Origin: SG8-30 sp963695155 | Lineage (GTDB): Bacteria; Pseudomonadota; Gammaproteobacteria; Steroidobacterales; Steroidobacteraceae | DNA length: 64,000 nucleotides | Direction of reading: 5' to 3' | Assembly (NCBI GenBank): GCA_963695155.1 | Contig: CAVOGD010000006.1 | Span: 620,001-684,000 of the forward strand | Part shown: positions 1 to 6,869 of the stretch, in pieces | Layout of the letters: the number at the start of each line of letters is the position of its first letter | Numbering within the stretch: position 1 is the first letter of the stretch | The notes under the pieces: model-generated | Told to the model about the DNA's origin: nothing | The model's input: the letters and a program-made list of their open reading frames with translations, nothing else | The model's database searches: none | Made by a program: the position numbers and the translations under genes

Positions 1-1
1 A

Positions 2-1930
2 CGACCGCACGCCGCGCCCGCGTTCCCGTCTGCCGAGGCGGCCGAAGGCCAGGTCGAACTGCAGTGGAATGCGGTGACCGGCGCGAGCAGCTATACGATC
101 CTGTGGTCCGACAGCGCAGCCGGCGCCGGCACCGTCAACACGATCGCCGACGTCACCGACACGCGCTACGTGCACACCGGGCTCACCAACCTGCTTACCT
201 ACACCTATCGCATCCTCGCCGTGTCCGGCGGCGGTCGCGGCCCCGCCAGCAACGCGGTGCAGGCCACGCCGGGGCCGGTGCCCGGACCCGTGGAATGGGC
301 GACCGTCGTCACCGAGGGCGACGATCACGTCGTTCACTTCGCGCCGGCCGCGCGCGCCACCGGCTACCGGGTCTACGTGGCCCTGGCATCCGGCGACCTG
401 GCGGGACGGCGTCCCGCTGCGCTCTACGACGAGGCTACCGCCTCGCCGCTCCGGCGGCCCGACATGGGCGTCACGACGCCGCTCTATTACCGCGTCATCG
501 CGATGAACGACTCGCGGATCGGCGTGGACGGGCCGGTCGTGGTGTCCGCCACCCACACGATCATCAACATCGACCTGCCGCCCACGGCGCCGGCCTTCGG
601 CGATCCGAACGCGGACCGCTGCCTCGACCTCGTGGGTGCCACCGGCAACTGCCTGGGCACGCTGACCGCGCGCGACATGGCCGCGGCCGGCCTGTCAGAC
701 CTGTTTGCCGCGGGCCGGGTCAACGGCGATTCGCGCTATGCCGACTTCAATGGCGACCTGCGTGCGGACCTGTTCAGCAATACGCTGTCGCCCGCGACGG
801 AGACCGCGTCGCGCGCGCTGCTGCACGTCAACCAGGGCACGGGGAACTTCGCGGCCGACACCGGCGTGACCGGGCTCGGCATCGGCGGCTACGGCGGCAC
901 GCTGCTGGCCGCGGACTTCGACAACGACGGCGACGTCGACCTGCTGGCGCCGTACGACACCGGCCAGGGCGACGGCGCGCAGAACTGGCTGCTCTCGAAC
1001 AATGGCGGGGCCGTGTTCACCGACACGGCCGCGGCCGCCGGCCTCGCCACCAACCCGGCCGGCGCGGCCTACGTGCCGCGCGGCGGCCAGGCGGCGGACT
1101 TCAACGAGGACGGCCGCGTGGACCTGCTGTTCGGCTCGCGGCTGCTGGTCAACAACGGCAACGGCACGTTCACCGACGGCAGCGCCGCGGCCGGCCTGCC
1201 GGTGCGCGCCGACCAGGGCCTCAAGCTGTTCGACGTGGACCTGGATGGCGACCTCGACCTGGTCCACCACGACGGCGCCGTGACGCGCCTGTACCGCAAC
1301 GCCGCGGGCGTCTTCGACGGCGGCACGATCGTGGACGAGGACACGACGCAGGCGACGTTCGGGTTCGGCCTGAACGTCTGCGACGTCAACAGCGACGGCT
1401 TCGAGGACGTGCTGGTCGCCCGCAACGTCACCGCGACGGGCACCGGCATCCCGCGCCTGCTGGTCAACGTCAACGGCCAGCTGCTGCCGTCGTCGCTGCC
1501 GGACGGCATCATCGTCGCCGACGACCTGGTGGCGCACAACGACCTGCTGGCCTGTGGCGACATAGACGACAACGGCGTCATCGACGTGCTGGCGCGCTGG
1601 GGCACCACCTACCGTTCGATGCGCGCGGCGCGGCCGCTCGCCACGGTCATCAGGCTGCGGGTCGTCGGCACGGGCGGCGAGCGGAACCAGCAGGGCCGCA
1701 TCGTGCGGCTCGTGCCGCAGTCGATGCCGAGCCGCCGCATCACGCGGGTCATCGAGTCCGGCTCGGGCCTGCAGTCGCAGAACCAGTACGACCTGCTCAT
1801 CGGCGCGCCCTGGCCCGGCACCTACGACGTGACGGTGCGCTTCGCCAGCGGCACGGTCGCGGGCACGACCACCCCGGGCAGCTCGCTGACGATCTACGCG
1901 GACGGCCGGGTGGTGTCAGGGCTGCAGTAA
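2..1930 (+). CDS. Secreted FG-GAP/VCBS-repeat protein with Fn3 domains and UnbV-like end (5' partial)
   Basis: The reading frame is open from the first bases of the window, so the true start lies upstream. Two fibronectin-III-like segments come first (one ends near a TGLTNLLTYTYRILAVS strand pattern, the next has ATGYRVYVALASG). At least six calcium-type FG-GAP/VCBS loops follow, such as DFNGDLRADL, DFDNDGDVDLL, DFNEDGRVDLLF, DVDLDGDLDLV, DVNSDGFEDVL and DIDDNGVIDVL. These build beta-propeller blades with D-x-D-x-D-G metal loops. The C-terminus (GGERNQQGRIVRLVPQ, then SGSGLQSQNQYDLLIG) resembles the ASPIC/UnbV domain that often follows such repeats. The family is normally exported and used in surface binding. 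The ligand cannot be inferred. The missing N-terminus probably holds the signal peptide. Confidence 0.85.
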   Translation, partial: RPHAAPAFPSAEAAEGQVELQWNAVTGASSYTILWSDSAAGAGTVNTIADVTDTRYVHTGLTNLLTYTYRILAVSGGGRGPASNAVQATPGPVPGPVEWATVVTEGDDHVVHFAPAARATGYRVYVALASGDLAGRRPAALYDEATASPLRRPDMGVTTPLYYRVIAMNDSRIGVDGPVVVSATHTIINIDLPPTAPAFGDPNADRCLDLVGATGNCLGTLTARDMAAAGLSDLFAAGRVNGDSRYADFNGDLRADLFSNTLSPATETASRALLHVNQGTGNFAADTGVTGLGIGGYGGTLLAADFDNDGDVDLLAPYDTGQGDGAQNWLLSNNGGAVFTDTAAAAGLATNPAGAAYVPRGGQAADFNEDGRVDLLFGSRLLVNNGNGTFTDGSAAAGLPVRADQGLKLFDVDLDGDLDLVHHDGAVTRLYRNAAGVFDGGTIVDEDTTQATFGFGLNVCDVNSDGFEDVLVARNVTATGTGIPRLLVNVNGQLLPSSLPDGIIVADDLVAHNDLLACGDIDDNGVIDVLARWGTTYRSMRAARPLATVIRLRVVGTGGERNQQGRIVRLVPQSMPSRRITRVIESGSGLQSQNQYDLLIGAPWPGTYDVTVRFASGTVAGTTTPGSSLTIYADGRVVSGLQ

Positions 1931-1945
1931 CCGCTGACGACGCTT

Positions 1946-2026
1946 AGTGGGCGCGAGCGGGCCGGGGTCGCTCGCTCAGCCGATCTTTATTCGCTCGCCG
2001 ACCCCAGCCCGTGCGCGCCTGCCCAC
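1946..2026. repeat. Long imperfect inverted repeat just after the FG-GAP gene
   Basis: Left arm 1946-1980 (begins AGTGGGCGCGAGCGGGC) pairs with right arm 1991-2026 (ends GCGCGCCTGCCCACT), with small bulges around an AT-rich loop (GATCTTTAT). It starts 15 bases after the stop codon, so it could terminate the plus-strand transcript or be a REP-like element. No U-tract follows, so it is not a canonical intrinsic terminator. Confidence 0.5.
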
Positions 2027-2028
2027 TC

Positions 2029-2059
2029 AGGGTCTGACCCCTCCTGGGGTCTGACCCTT
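2029..2059. repeat. Paired GGGTCTGACCC palindromic repeat, copy A
   Basis: Two odd-length palindromes built on GGGGTCTGACCCC lie side by side, with centres at 2035 and 2052 (17 bp apart). The same pair occurs at 6093-6122 and a diverged version at 14561-14640. All copies are intergenic or touch a stop codon. They behave like short dispersed REP-type elements; no transposase is in the window. Confidence 0.7.
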
Positions 2060-2156
2060 CCGGACCGCTGGTCACGGCACTGCCTGCGAGCGCGCGAGCT
2101 GGTCGTGGTCCCCTGAGCGAACGACTTTCCTCGGAGCGAGCGTGGGGACCCGACCG

Positions 2157-2186
2157 GATCCCGCGCCCGCAAGGCGGCGCGGGTTC
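2157..2186 (-). terminator. Hairpin downstream of the cystathionine lyase gene
   Basis: GGATCCCGCGCC (2157-2168) pairs with GGCGCGGGTTCC (2175-2186) with one mismatch. It lies about 30 bases beyond the stop codon of the minus-strand gene. No clear U-tract follows, so it may be only a weak or Rho-assisted terminator. Confidence 0.4.
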
Positions 2187-2214
2187 CGTTGCCGGGGTTG
2201 ATGCTCGCGGCCGT

Positions 2215-3381
2215 TCAGCCCAGCGCGCGTTCGAGGTCGCTGATCAGGTCCGCGGTGTCCTCGATGCCGACCGACAGCCGCACCAGCGAGTCGCTGATGC
2301 CGAGCGCCTGGCGCGTCGCGGGGGGCACCGACGCGTGGGTCATGATGGCCGGGTGATCCACCAGGCTCTCGACGCCGCCCAGGCTTTCCGCCAGCGTGAA
2401 CAGCTCGAGGCGTTCGAGGAAGCGCCGCGCCTCGCCGAGGCCGCCGCGCAGGAAGAAGGTGACGATGCCGCTGTAGCCGTTCTGCATCTGGCGCCGCGCC
2501 AGCGCGTGCTGCGGATGCGACGGCAGGCCGGGGTACAGCACGCGCTCGACGGCGGCATGACCTTCCAGCCACTGCGCAATCGCCAGCGCGCTGTCGCTGG
2601 ACTGGCGCATGCGCAGCGGCAGCGTCTTCAGGCCGCGCAGCGCCAGGAAGCTGTCGAACGGCCCGCTGACCGCGCCCACCGCGTTCTGCAGGAAGCCCAG
2701 CCGCTCCGCGAGCCCGGCATCGCGCACCACCGCGATGCCGCCGACCATGTCGGAGTGGCCGTTCAGGAACTTGGTCGCCGAGTGCATGGCGATGTCGGCG
2801 CCGAGTTCCAGCGGCCGCTGCACCCAGGGCGTCGCAAAGGTGTTGTCCACGGCCACCAGGATCCCCCGCTCGCGGCCCAGCCGCGCCATCGCCTCGATGT
2901 CCACCAGGCGCAGCAGCGGATTGGTCGGCGTCTCGATCCAGATGAGCCGGGTGTCCGGCCGCAAGGCCGCGGCGGCCAGCCCCGCGTCGCTGAGGTTCAC
3001 GAAGCTGAAGTCCAGCCCGGCCGTCACGCGCCGCACGCGCTCGAACAGCCGGTAGGTGCCGCCGTACAGGTCGTCCATGGCCACGACGTGGCTGCCGCTC
3101 GGCAGCAGTTCCAGGATCGTGGCCGTGGCCGCCAGCCCTGATGCGAATGCAAAGCCGTGTGTGCCGCCCTCGAGGTCGGCGATGCACCGTTCCCAGGCGC
3201 CGCGCGTCGGGTTGTGGGTGCGCGAGTACTCGTAGCCCTTGTGCACGCCGGGACTGCTCTGCGCATAGGTCGAGACCGCGTAGATCGGCGGCATGACCGC
3301 GCCGGTCGAGGGGTCCGGCGACTGGCCCGCATGCACGGCCCGTGTCGCGAAGCCCGCCCTGTTGCCTTTGGTTTCCTTCAT
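2215..3381 (-). CDS. Cystathionine gamma-lyase/synthase family PLP enzyme
   Basis: This 388-residue protein belongs to the Cys/Met-metabolism PLP family. It has the N-terminal GFATRAVHAGQSPDPSTGAV and YEYSRTHNPTRGAWE motifs, the substrate loop ETPTNPLL, and the Schiff-base lysine in HSATKFLNGHSD. The cystathionine beta-synthase gene lies just upstream with a 13-base gap, and AGAGGA precedes the ATG. That pairing points to reverse transsulfuration: cystathionine to cysteine, 2-oxobutyrate and ammonia. Gamma-synthase (MetB) activity cannot be excluded from sequence, because the two subfamilies are very close. The length is normal for the family and all key residues are present. Confidence 0.88.
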   Translation of the reverse strand: MKETKGNRAGFATRAVHAGQSPDPSTGAVMPPIYAVSTYAQSSPGVHKGYEYSRTHNPTRGAWERCIADLEGGTHGFAFASGLAATATILELLPSGSHVVAMDDLYGGTYRLFERVRRVTAGLDFSFVNLSDAGLAAAALRPDTRLIWIETPTNPLLRLVDIEAMARLGRERGILVAVDNTFATPWVQRPLELGADIAMHSATKFLNGHSDMVGGIAVVRDAGLAERLGFLQNAVGAVSGPFDSFLALRGLKTLPLRMRQSSDSALAIAQWLEGHAAVERVLYPGLPSHPQHALARRQMQNGYSGIVTFFLRGGLGEARRFLERLELFTLAESLGGVESLVDHPAIMTHASVPPATRQALGISDSLVRLSVGIEDTADLISDLERALG

Positions 3382-3394
3382 TCGGCTGTCCTCT

Positions 3395-4780
3395 TCAGGC
3401 GGCGGGCGCGGTGCCGGCCGTCATCTGCCGCCGCAGGTAATTGAGCACGTCCGCACGGGTCACGAGGCCCAGGAAGGCCTCGCCGTCCATGACCGCCGCG
3501 TAGGGCTGCACGTCCAGCATGGCGACCAGGTTGCGCAGGCTCATCGCCTTGTCCACCACCAGGTAGTTGGTGTGCATCGCCGTGCGCACCGGGTCGACGA
3601 ACCGTTCCGGGTCGCCGAAGGCGAGGCGCATGATGTCGTCCTCGTCGATGAAGCCGACCAGCGTGTCGCCGTCCATCACCGGCAGCTGGCTGAAGCCCGC
3701 GTTGCGCAGCCGGTTGTGCGCCGTCGTCAGCACGTCGCCCGGTCCCACCGTGACCGTGGCGCGCTCGCCATGCGGGCGGCCGATCAGGTCGCGCAGGTCG
3801 TCGTGCCGCTGGCGCTGCGTGAAGCCCTGGTCCTCCATCCAGAAGTCGTTGAACAGCTTGGACAGGTACTTGTTGCCGGTGTCGCAGGCGAACGTGACCA
3901 CGCGCTTCGCCGTCTTCTGCTCGCGGCAGTAGCGCAGCGCCGCGGCGACCAGCGTGCCGGTCGACGAGCCGACCAGCAGGCCCTCCTTGCGCAGGATCGC
4001 CCGCGCCGTGGCGAACGACTCGGCATCCGGGATGCTGTAGGCGACGCGGCACATCGAGAAGTCGCAGATCTCCGGGATGAAGTCCTCGCCGATGCCTTCC
4101 ACCAGCCACGCGCCCGCCTTGCCCAGCTTGCCCTTGTTGACGTGGTCCGCCAGCACCGAGCCAGCCGGGTCGGCCAGCACCATCTCGACCTGCGGCGCGG
4201 CTTTCTGGAAGTAGCGGGTCATCCCGGCGATCGTGCCGCTCGAGCCCACGCCGACGACGACGGCGTCGAGGCGCCCGTCCATCTGCTCCAGGATCTCCGG
4301 CGCGGTGCCGGCCTCGTGCGCCTTGCAGTTGTCCGGATTGGCGAACTGGTTGATGAAGTACGCGCCCTGCTCCTGCGCGATCCGGGCGCCGACCTCCTGG
4401 TAGTACTCCGGGTGGCCTTTCTCGACGTCCGAGCGCGCCAGCACGACTTCCGCACCCATCGCGCGCAGGTTGAAGATCTTCTCCTGGCTCATCTTGTCGG
4501 GCAGCACCAGGACGACCTTGTAACCCAGCTGGCCCGCCACCAGCGCCAGCCCGATGCCCGTGTTGCCGGCCGTTGCCTCGACGATCGTGCCGCCCGGCTT
4601 GAGGTCGCCGCGCCGGGCCGCCTCCTCGATCATGGTGATGCCGATCCGGTCCTTGATGGAGCCGCCCGGGTTCGCCAGCTCGAGCTTCAGGAACAGCTCG
4701 CAGGCGCCCGTGTCCAGCTTGCTGACCTTCAGCATCGGCGTCTTGCCGACCATTTCGAGGACGTCGTTGTAGACCTTCAT
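3395..4780 (-). CDS. cbs: Cystathionine beta-synthase with C-terminal CBS domain pair
   Basis: This 461-residue enzyme condenses serine and homocysteine to cystathionine with PLP. The catalytic lysine is K43 in NPGGSIKDRIG. The EATAGNTGIGLA loop and the glycine-rich GVGSSGTIAG phosphate site follow. The last ~120 residues form two Bateman modules (VLTTAHNRLRNAGFSQLPVMDG and the following RNLVAMLDVQPYAAVMDG), which in this family bind adenosyl ligands or act as a regulatory lid. The ATG at 4780 was chosen because MKVYNDVLEMVGKTPML is the usual N-terminus; the frame stays open upstream but that part does not resemble the family. It is first in an operon with the cystathionine lyase. No heme-binding extension is present, so it resembles bacterial and yeast forms. 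Confidence 0.92.
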   Translation of the reverse strand: MKVYNDVLEMVGKTPMLKVSKLDTGACELFLKLELANPGGSIKDRIGITMIEEAARRGDLKPGGTIVEATAGNTGIGLALVAGQLGYKVVLVLPDKMSQEKIFNLRAMGAEVVLARSDVEKGHPEYYQEVGARIAQEQGAYFINQFANPDNCKAHEAGTAPEILEQMDGRLDAVVVGVGSSGTIAGMTRYFQKAAPQVEMVLADPAGSVLADHVNKGKLGKAGAWLVEGIGEDFIPEICDFSMCRVAYSIPDAESFATARAILRKEGLLVGSSTGTLVAAALRYCREQKTAKRVVTFACDTGNKYLSKLFNDFWMEDQGFTQRQRHDDLRDLIGRPHGERATVTVGPGDVLTTAHNRLRNAGFSQLPVMDGDTLVGFIDEDDIMRLAFGDPERFVDPVRTAMHTNYLVVDKAMSLRNLVAMLDVQPYAAVMDGEAFLGLVTRADVLNYLRRQMTAGTAPAA

Positions 4781-4885
4781 GACAGCCCCGCCGGCATTGC
4801 AGATGAGACGGCGGATTGTAACCGCCGGCAGCCGGCGGCGCCCTGTGAAGGGCGCGGATGGCACGGCCCGGTTCGGGGCCATACT

Positions 4886-4899
4886 GTTGCATTTGCAAC
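4886..4899. promoter_or_regulatory. Perfect palindrome GTTGCATTTGCAAC in a divergent promoter region
   Basis: Arms GTTGCA and TGCAAC flank TT, 106 bases before the cbs start and 133 bases before the divergent lipoprotein gene. It is one of the few AT-containing stretches in this region. It is a plausible operator for a dimeric regulator, but no convincing -35/-10 pair was seen around it. The rest of 4781-5031 holds no gene. Confidence 0.35.
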
Positions 4900-5031
4900 C
4901 ATCAGCCCGCGCGCGTAAGGTGAACGGTCGATGCTGCGCGCCCGCCTTCGTCCCACCAGGGGGCGCAGGCCCGTCGGGCAGCGCGGCAGTACACCCGCGG
5001 AGGCGGGCGCGCACACTCGAGGGGGAAACAC

Positions 5032-6078
5032 ATGAAGCGATGCAAGCACTTACTGGTGCTGGCGGCGGCGATTTCGCTATCCGTCGGCGCCTGCAGCAAC
5101 AAGCAGGCCGAGGAAGAAGCGGCGGCAGCGGCCGCAGAGGCGGCCCGCGCGGCGGCCGTCGCGGACGCGTTGTCGGCAGCGACGCCGTCGCTGGCGGCGG
5201 TGTCGAAGGTCGTCGACTGGGACGGCAACGTGCTGAAGGACGGCAGTGGCGCCTACCACTGCATGCCGACGCCCGCTGCGCTCGCGGGCAGCGGCGCCGC
5301 GCCGATGTGCATGGACGACGAGTGGATGCAGTGGGCCGACGCCTGGGCCAACCGCAAGGACTACACGGCCACGCGCCTCGGCATCTCCTACATGCTGGCC
5401 GGTGACGGCGGCGCCAGCAACATCGACCCGTACGCGACCGGCGAGACGCCGGACAACCAGTGGGTGGTCGAAGGGCCGCACCTGATGCTGATCGTGCCGG
5501 ACCCGGCGCTGCTCGAGGGCATCCCGACGGATCCGAAGAACGGCGGTCCGTACGTGATGTGGAAGGGCACGCCCTACGCGCACGTGATGGTGCCGGTCAA
5601 CATCCCGTCGCAGGACAACATCGACTCCAAGCTGGCCGACGCGCTGTCGGCGGCCAACGTGGCCATGGCCGCGGATGCGAAGGTGGTGGACTGGGACGGC
5701 ACGATATTGAAGGACGGCAGCGGCGCGTACATGTGCCTGCCGAGCTCGCCCGAGCTTAGCGCCGGCCGTGCGCCGATGTGCATGGACCACCACTGGATGC
5801 AGTGGGCGGACGCCTGGGCCAACAAGAAGGAGTTCACGGCCGGTGGGCTGGGTATCTCCTACATGCTGGCCGGTGACCAGGGCGCCAGCAATATCGACCC
5901 CTACGCAACGGTCGAGTCGCCGGACAACCAGTGGATCGTCGAGGGTGCGCACCTGATGATCATCGTGCCGGACCCGGCGTTGCTCGAGGGCATCCCGACG
6001 GATCCGAAGAACGGCGGTCCGTACGTGATGTGGAAGGGCACGCCGTACGCGCACGTGATGGTGCCCGTCGCCAACTGA
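5032..6078 (+). CDS. Lipoprotein with two tandem copies of an uncharacterised ~150-residue domain
   Basis: The 348-residue product starts after GAGGGGG. It has a lipoprotein signal peptide (MKRCKHLLVLAAAISLSVGAC, lipobox SVGAC) and then an Ala/Glu-rich helix of about 25 residues. Two copies of one domain follow, each running from KVVDWDG through DGSGAY, APMCMD, WMQWADAWAN, LGISYMLAGD, GASNIDPYAT and PDNQW to GTPYAHVMVPV. Each copy has two conserved cysteines (one before and one in APMCMD) and many conserved Trp, Asp and Met residues. I do not recognise a characterised family. The product should be anchored in the outer membrane, facing the periplasm. No operon partner is evident. Confidence 0.8.
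   Translation: MKRCKHLLVLAAAISLSVGACSNKQAEEEAAAAAAEAARAAAVADALSAATPSLAAVSKVVDWDGNVLKDGSGAYHCMPTPAALAGSGAAPMCMDDEWMQWADAWANRKDYTATRLGISYMLAGDGGASNIDPYATGETPDNQWVVEGPHLMLIVPDPALLEGIPTDPKNGGPYVMWKGTPYAHVMVPVNIPSQDNIDSKLADALSAANVAMAADAKVVDWDGTILKDGSGAYMCLPSSPELSAGRAPMCMDHHWMQWADAWANKKEFTAGGLGISYMLAGDQGASNIDPYATVESPDNQWIVEGAHLMIIVPDPALLEGIPTDPKNGGPYVMWKGTPYAHVMVPVAN
5491..6065 (+). repeat. Near-identical 104-bp direct repeat inside the duplicated lipoprotein gene
   Basis: Bases 5491-5594 and 5962-6065 differ at about two positions by eye, while the rest of the two domain copies has diverged more. The offset is 471 bases, exactly 157 codons, so the frame is kept. This suggests recent duplication or gene conversion at the 3' end of each copy. 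Confidence 0.85.
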
Positions 6079-6092
6079 CCTGTTCGGGGGTT

Positions 6093-6122
6093 GGGGTCTG
6101 ACCCCGTCCGGGGTCTGACCCC
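6093..6122. repeat. Paired GGGGTCTGACCCC palindromic repeat, copy B
   Basis: Two perfect 13-base palindromes at 6093-6105 and 6110-6122, with centres 17 bp apart, start 14 bases after the lipoprotein stop codon. This is the cleanest copy of the element also seen near 2035 and 14600. Confidence 0.75.
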
Positions 6123-6189
6123 TCCTTTCCCACCGCCGCGGCAGCCGCGCGCGAAGTCGCCGGGTTCCTCGACGGGTGGTCCCAAGAAG

Positions 6190-6213
6190 AAGGCCCGCCA
6201 TGCGGCGGGCCTT
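6190..6213 (-). terminator. Perfect-stem hairpin, probable intrinsic terminator
   Basis: AAGGCCCGCC (6190-6199), loop ATGC, GGCGGGCCTT (6204-6213). Read on the minus strand it is followed by CTTCTTGGG, a partly T-rich tail. It lies 22 bases beyond the end of the small membrane protein gene. It may act in both directions, since the lipoprotein gene ends upstream on the other strand. Confidence 0.65.
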
Positions 6214-6235
6214 CCTTGTGGCGCCCTGCAGAACC

Positions 6236-6544
6236 TCAGGGCTTGTATCGCGCGTACACGTTCCTCGAGATGATCATGATGGAAGCGCCGGCCGCGAACG
6301 TGCCGAGGCTGCCGAAGATCGCCGCGAGGTAGCTGCCGACCGCCGGAATGGCGCTCAGCGAGCCGGCGAGCGTGAACAGCACAAGCGCCGAGACCATCAC
6401 CCTGACATGGTGGTCGGCGATCACGAAGTAGCCGCCGACGATGCCCAGTACGACCAGGATGGCAGCGGCATAAGGAATGCTCACGAACGCGCCGACGACG
6501 GCGACGAGCAGAGCGACCAGTCCGACGATTTTTTCGAAGTTCAC
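6236..6544 (-). CDS. Small multi-pass membrane protein, function unknown
   Basis: The 102-residue, strongly hydrophobic product starts at GTG (GTG AAC TTC) after a GGGGG tract. Three or four membrane segments are visible: IVGLVALLVAVVGAFVSIPY, AAAILVVLGIVGGYFVI, VMVSALVLFTLAGSLSAI and YLAAIFGSLGTFAAGASIMI. The C-terminal tail is basic (RNVYARYKP). No family was recognised. It stands alone between a terminator hairpin and a gene-free stretch. Confidence 0.7.
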   Translation of the reverse strand: MNFEKIVGLVALLVAVVGAFVSIPYAAAILVVLGIVGGYFVIADHHVRVMVSALVLFTLAGSLSAIPAVGSYLAAIFGSLGTFAAGASIMIISRNVYARYKP

Positions 6545-6869
6545 TGAGTAACCCCCATTAGCGTCGTTGTTGTAACCGGCTTCGGCACTCCGATGCCGGG
6601 TTGGGCGATGCTAGGGGAAGCCCGGTCTCATGCATAGCAGCCGGTGACCGCCTAGCGGACAAAGGCCCTCCGCACCACAGAAGAATGCGTGGTTTGGGCA
6701 CAGTCCAACAACGATTGCGCTTTCAGGCCCGCGACCGACCCGGCGTCAGCGGAGCCAGGCACTCTTCGTAATGCCCCTGCGTCCGGTAAACACACGTACG
6801 GCTGTCGCCCCGATTCTCGATGGCCTCCTCGAACGCCATCGCATCGGGCAGTCTCCCGCCACAGACCGC
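6545..6869. other. Gene-free stretch upstream of the small membrane protein
   Basis: About 325 bases lie between the start of the membrane protein and the end of the M48 protease gene. No credible coding frame, RNA gene or strong hairpin was seen. It presumably holds the promoter of the membrane protein gene, but no confident -35/-10 pair was found. Confidence 0.4.
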
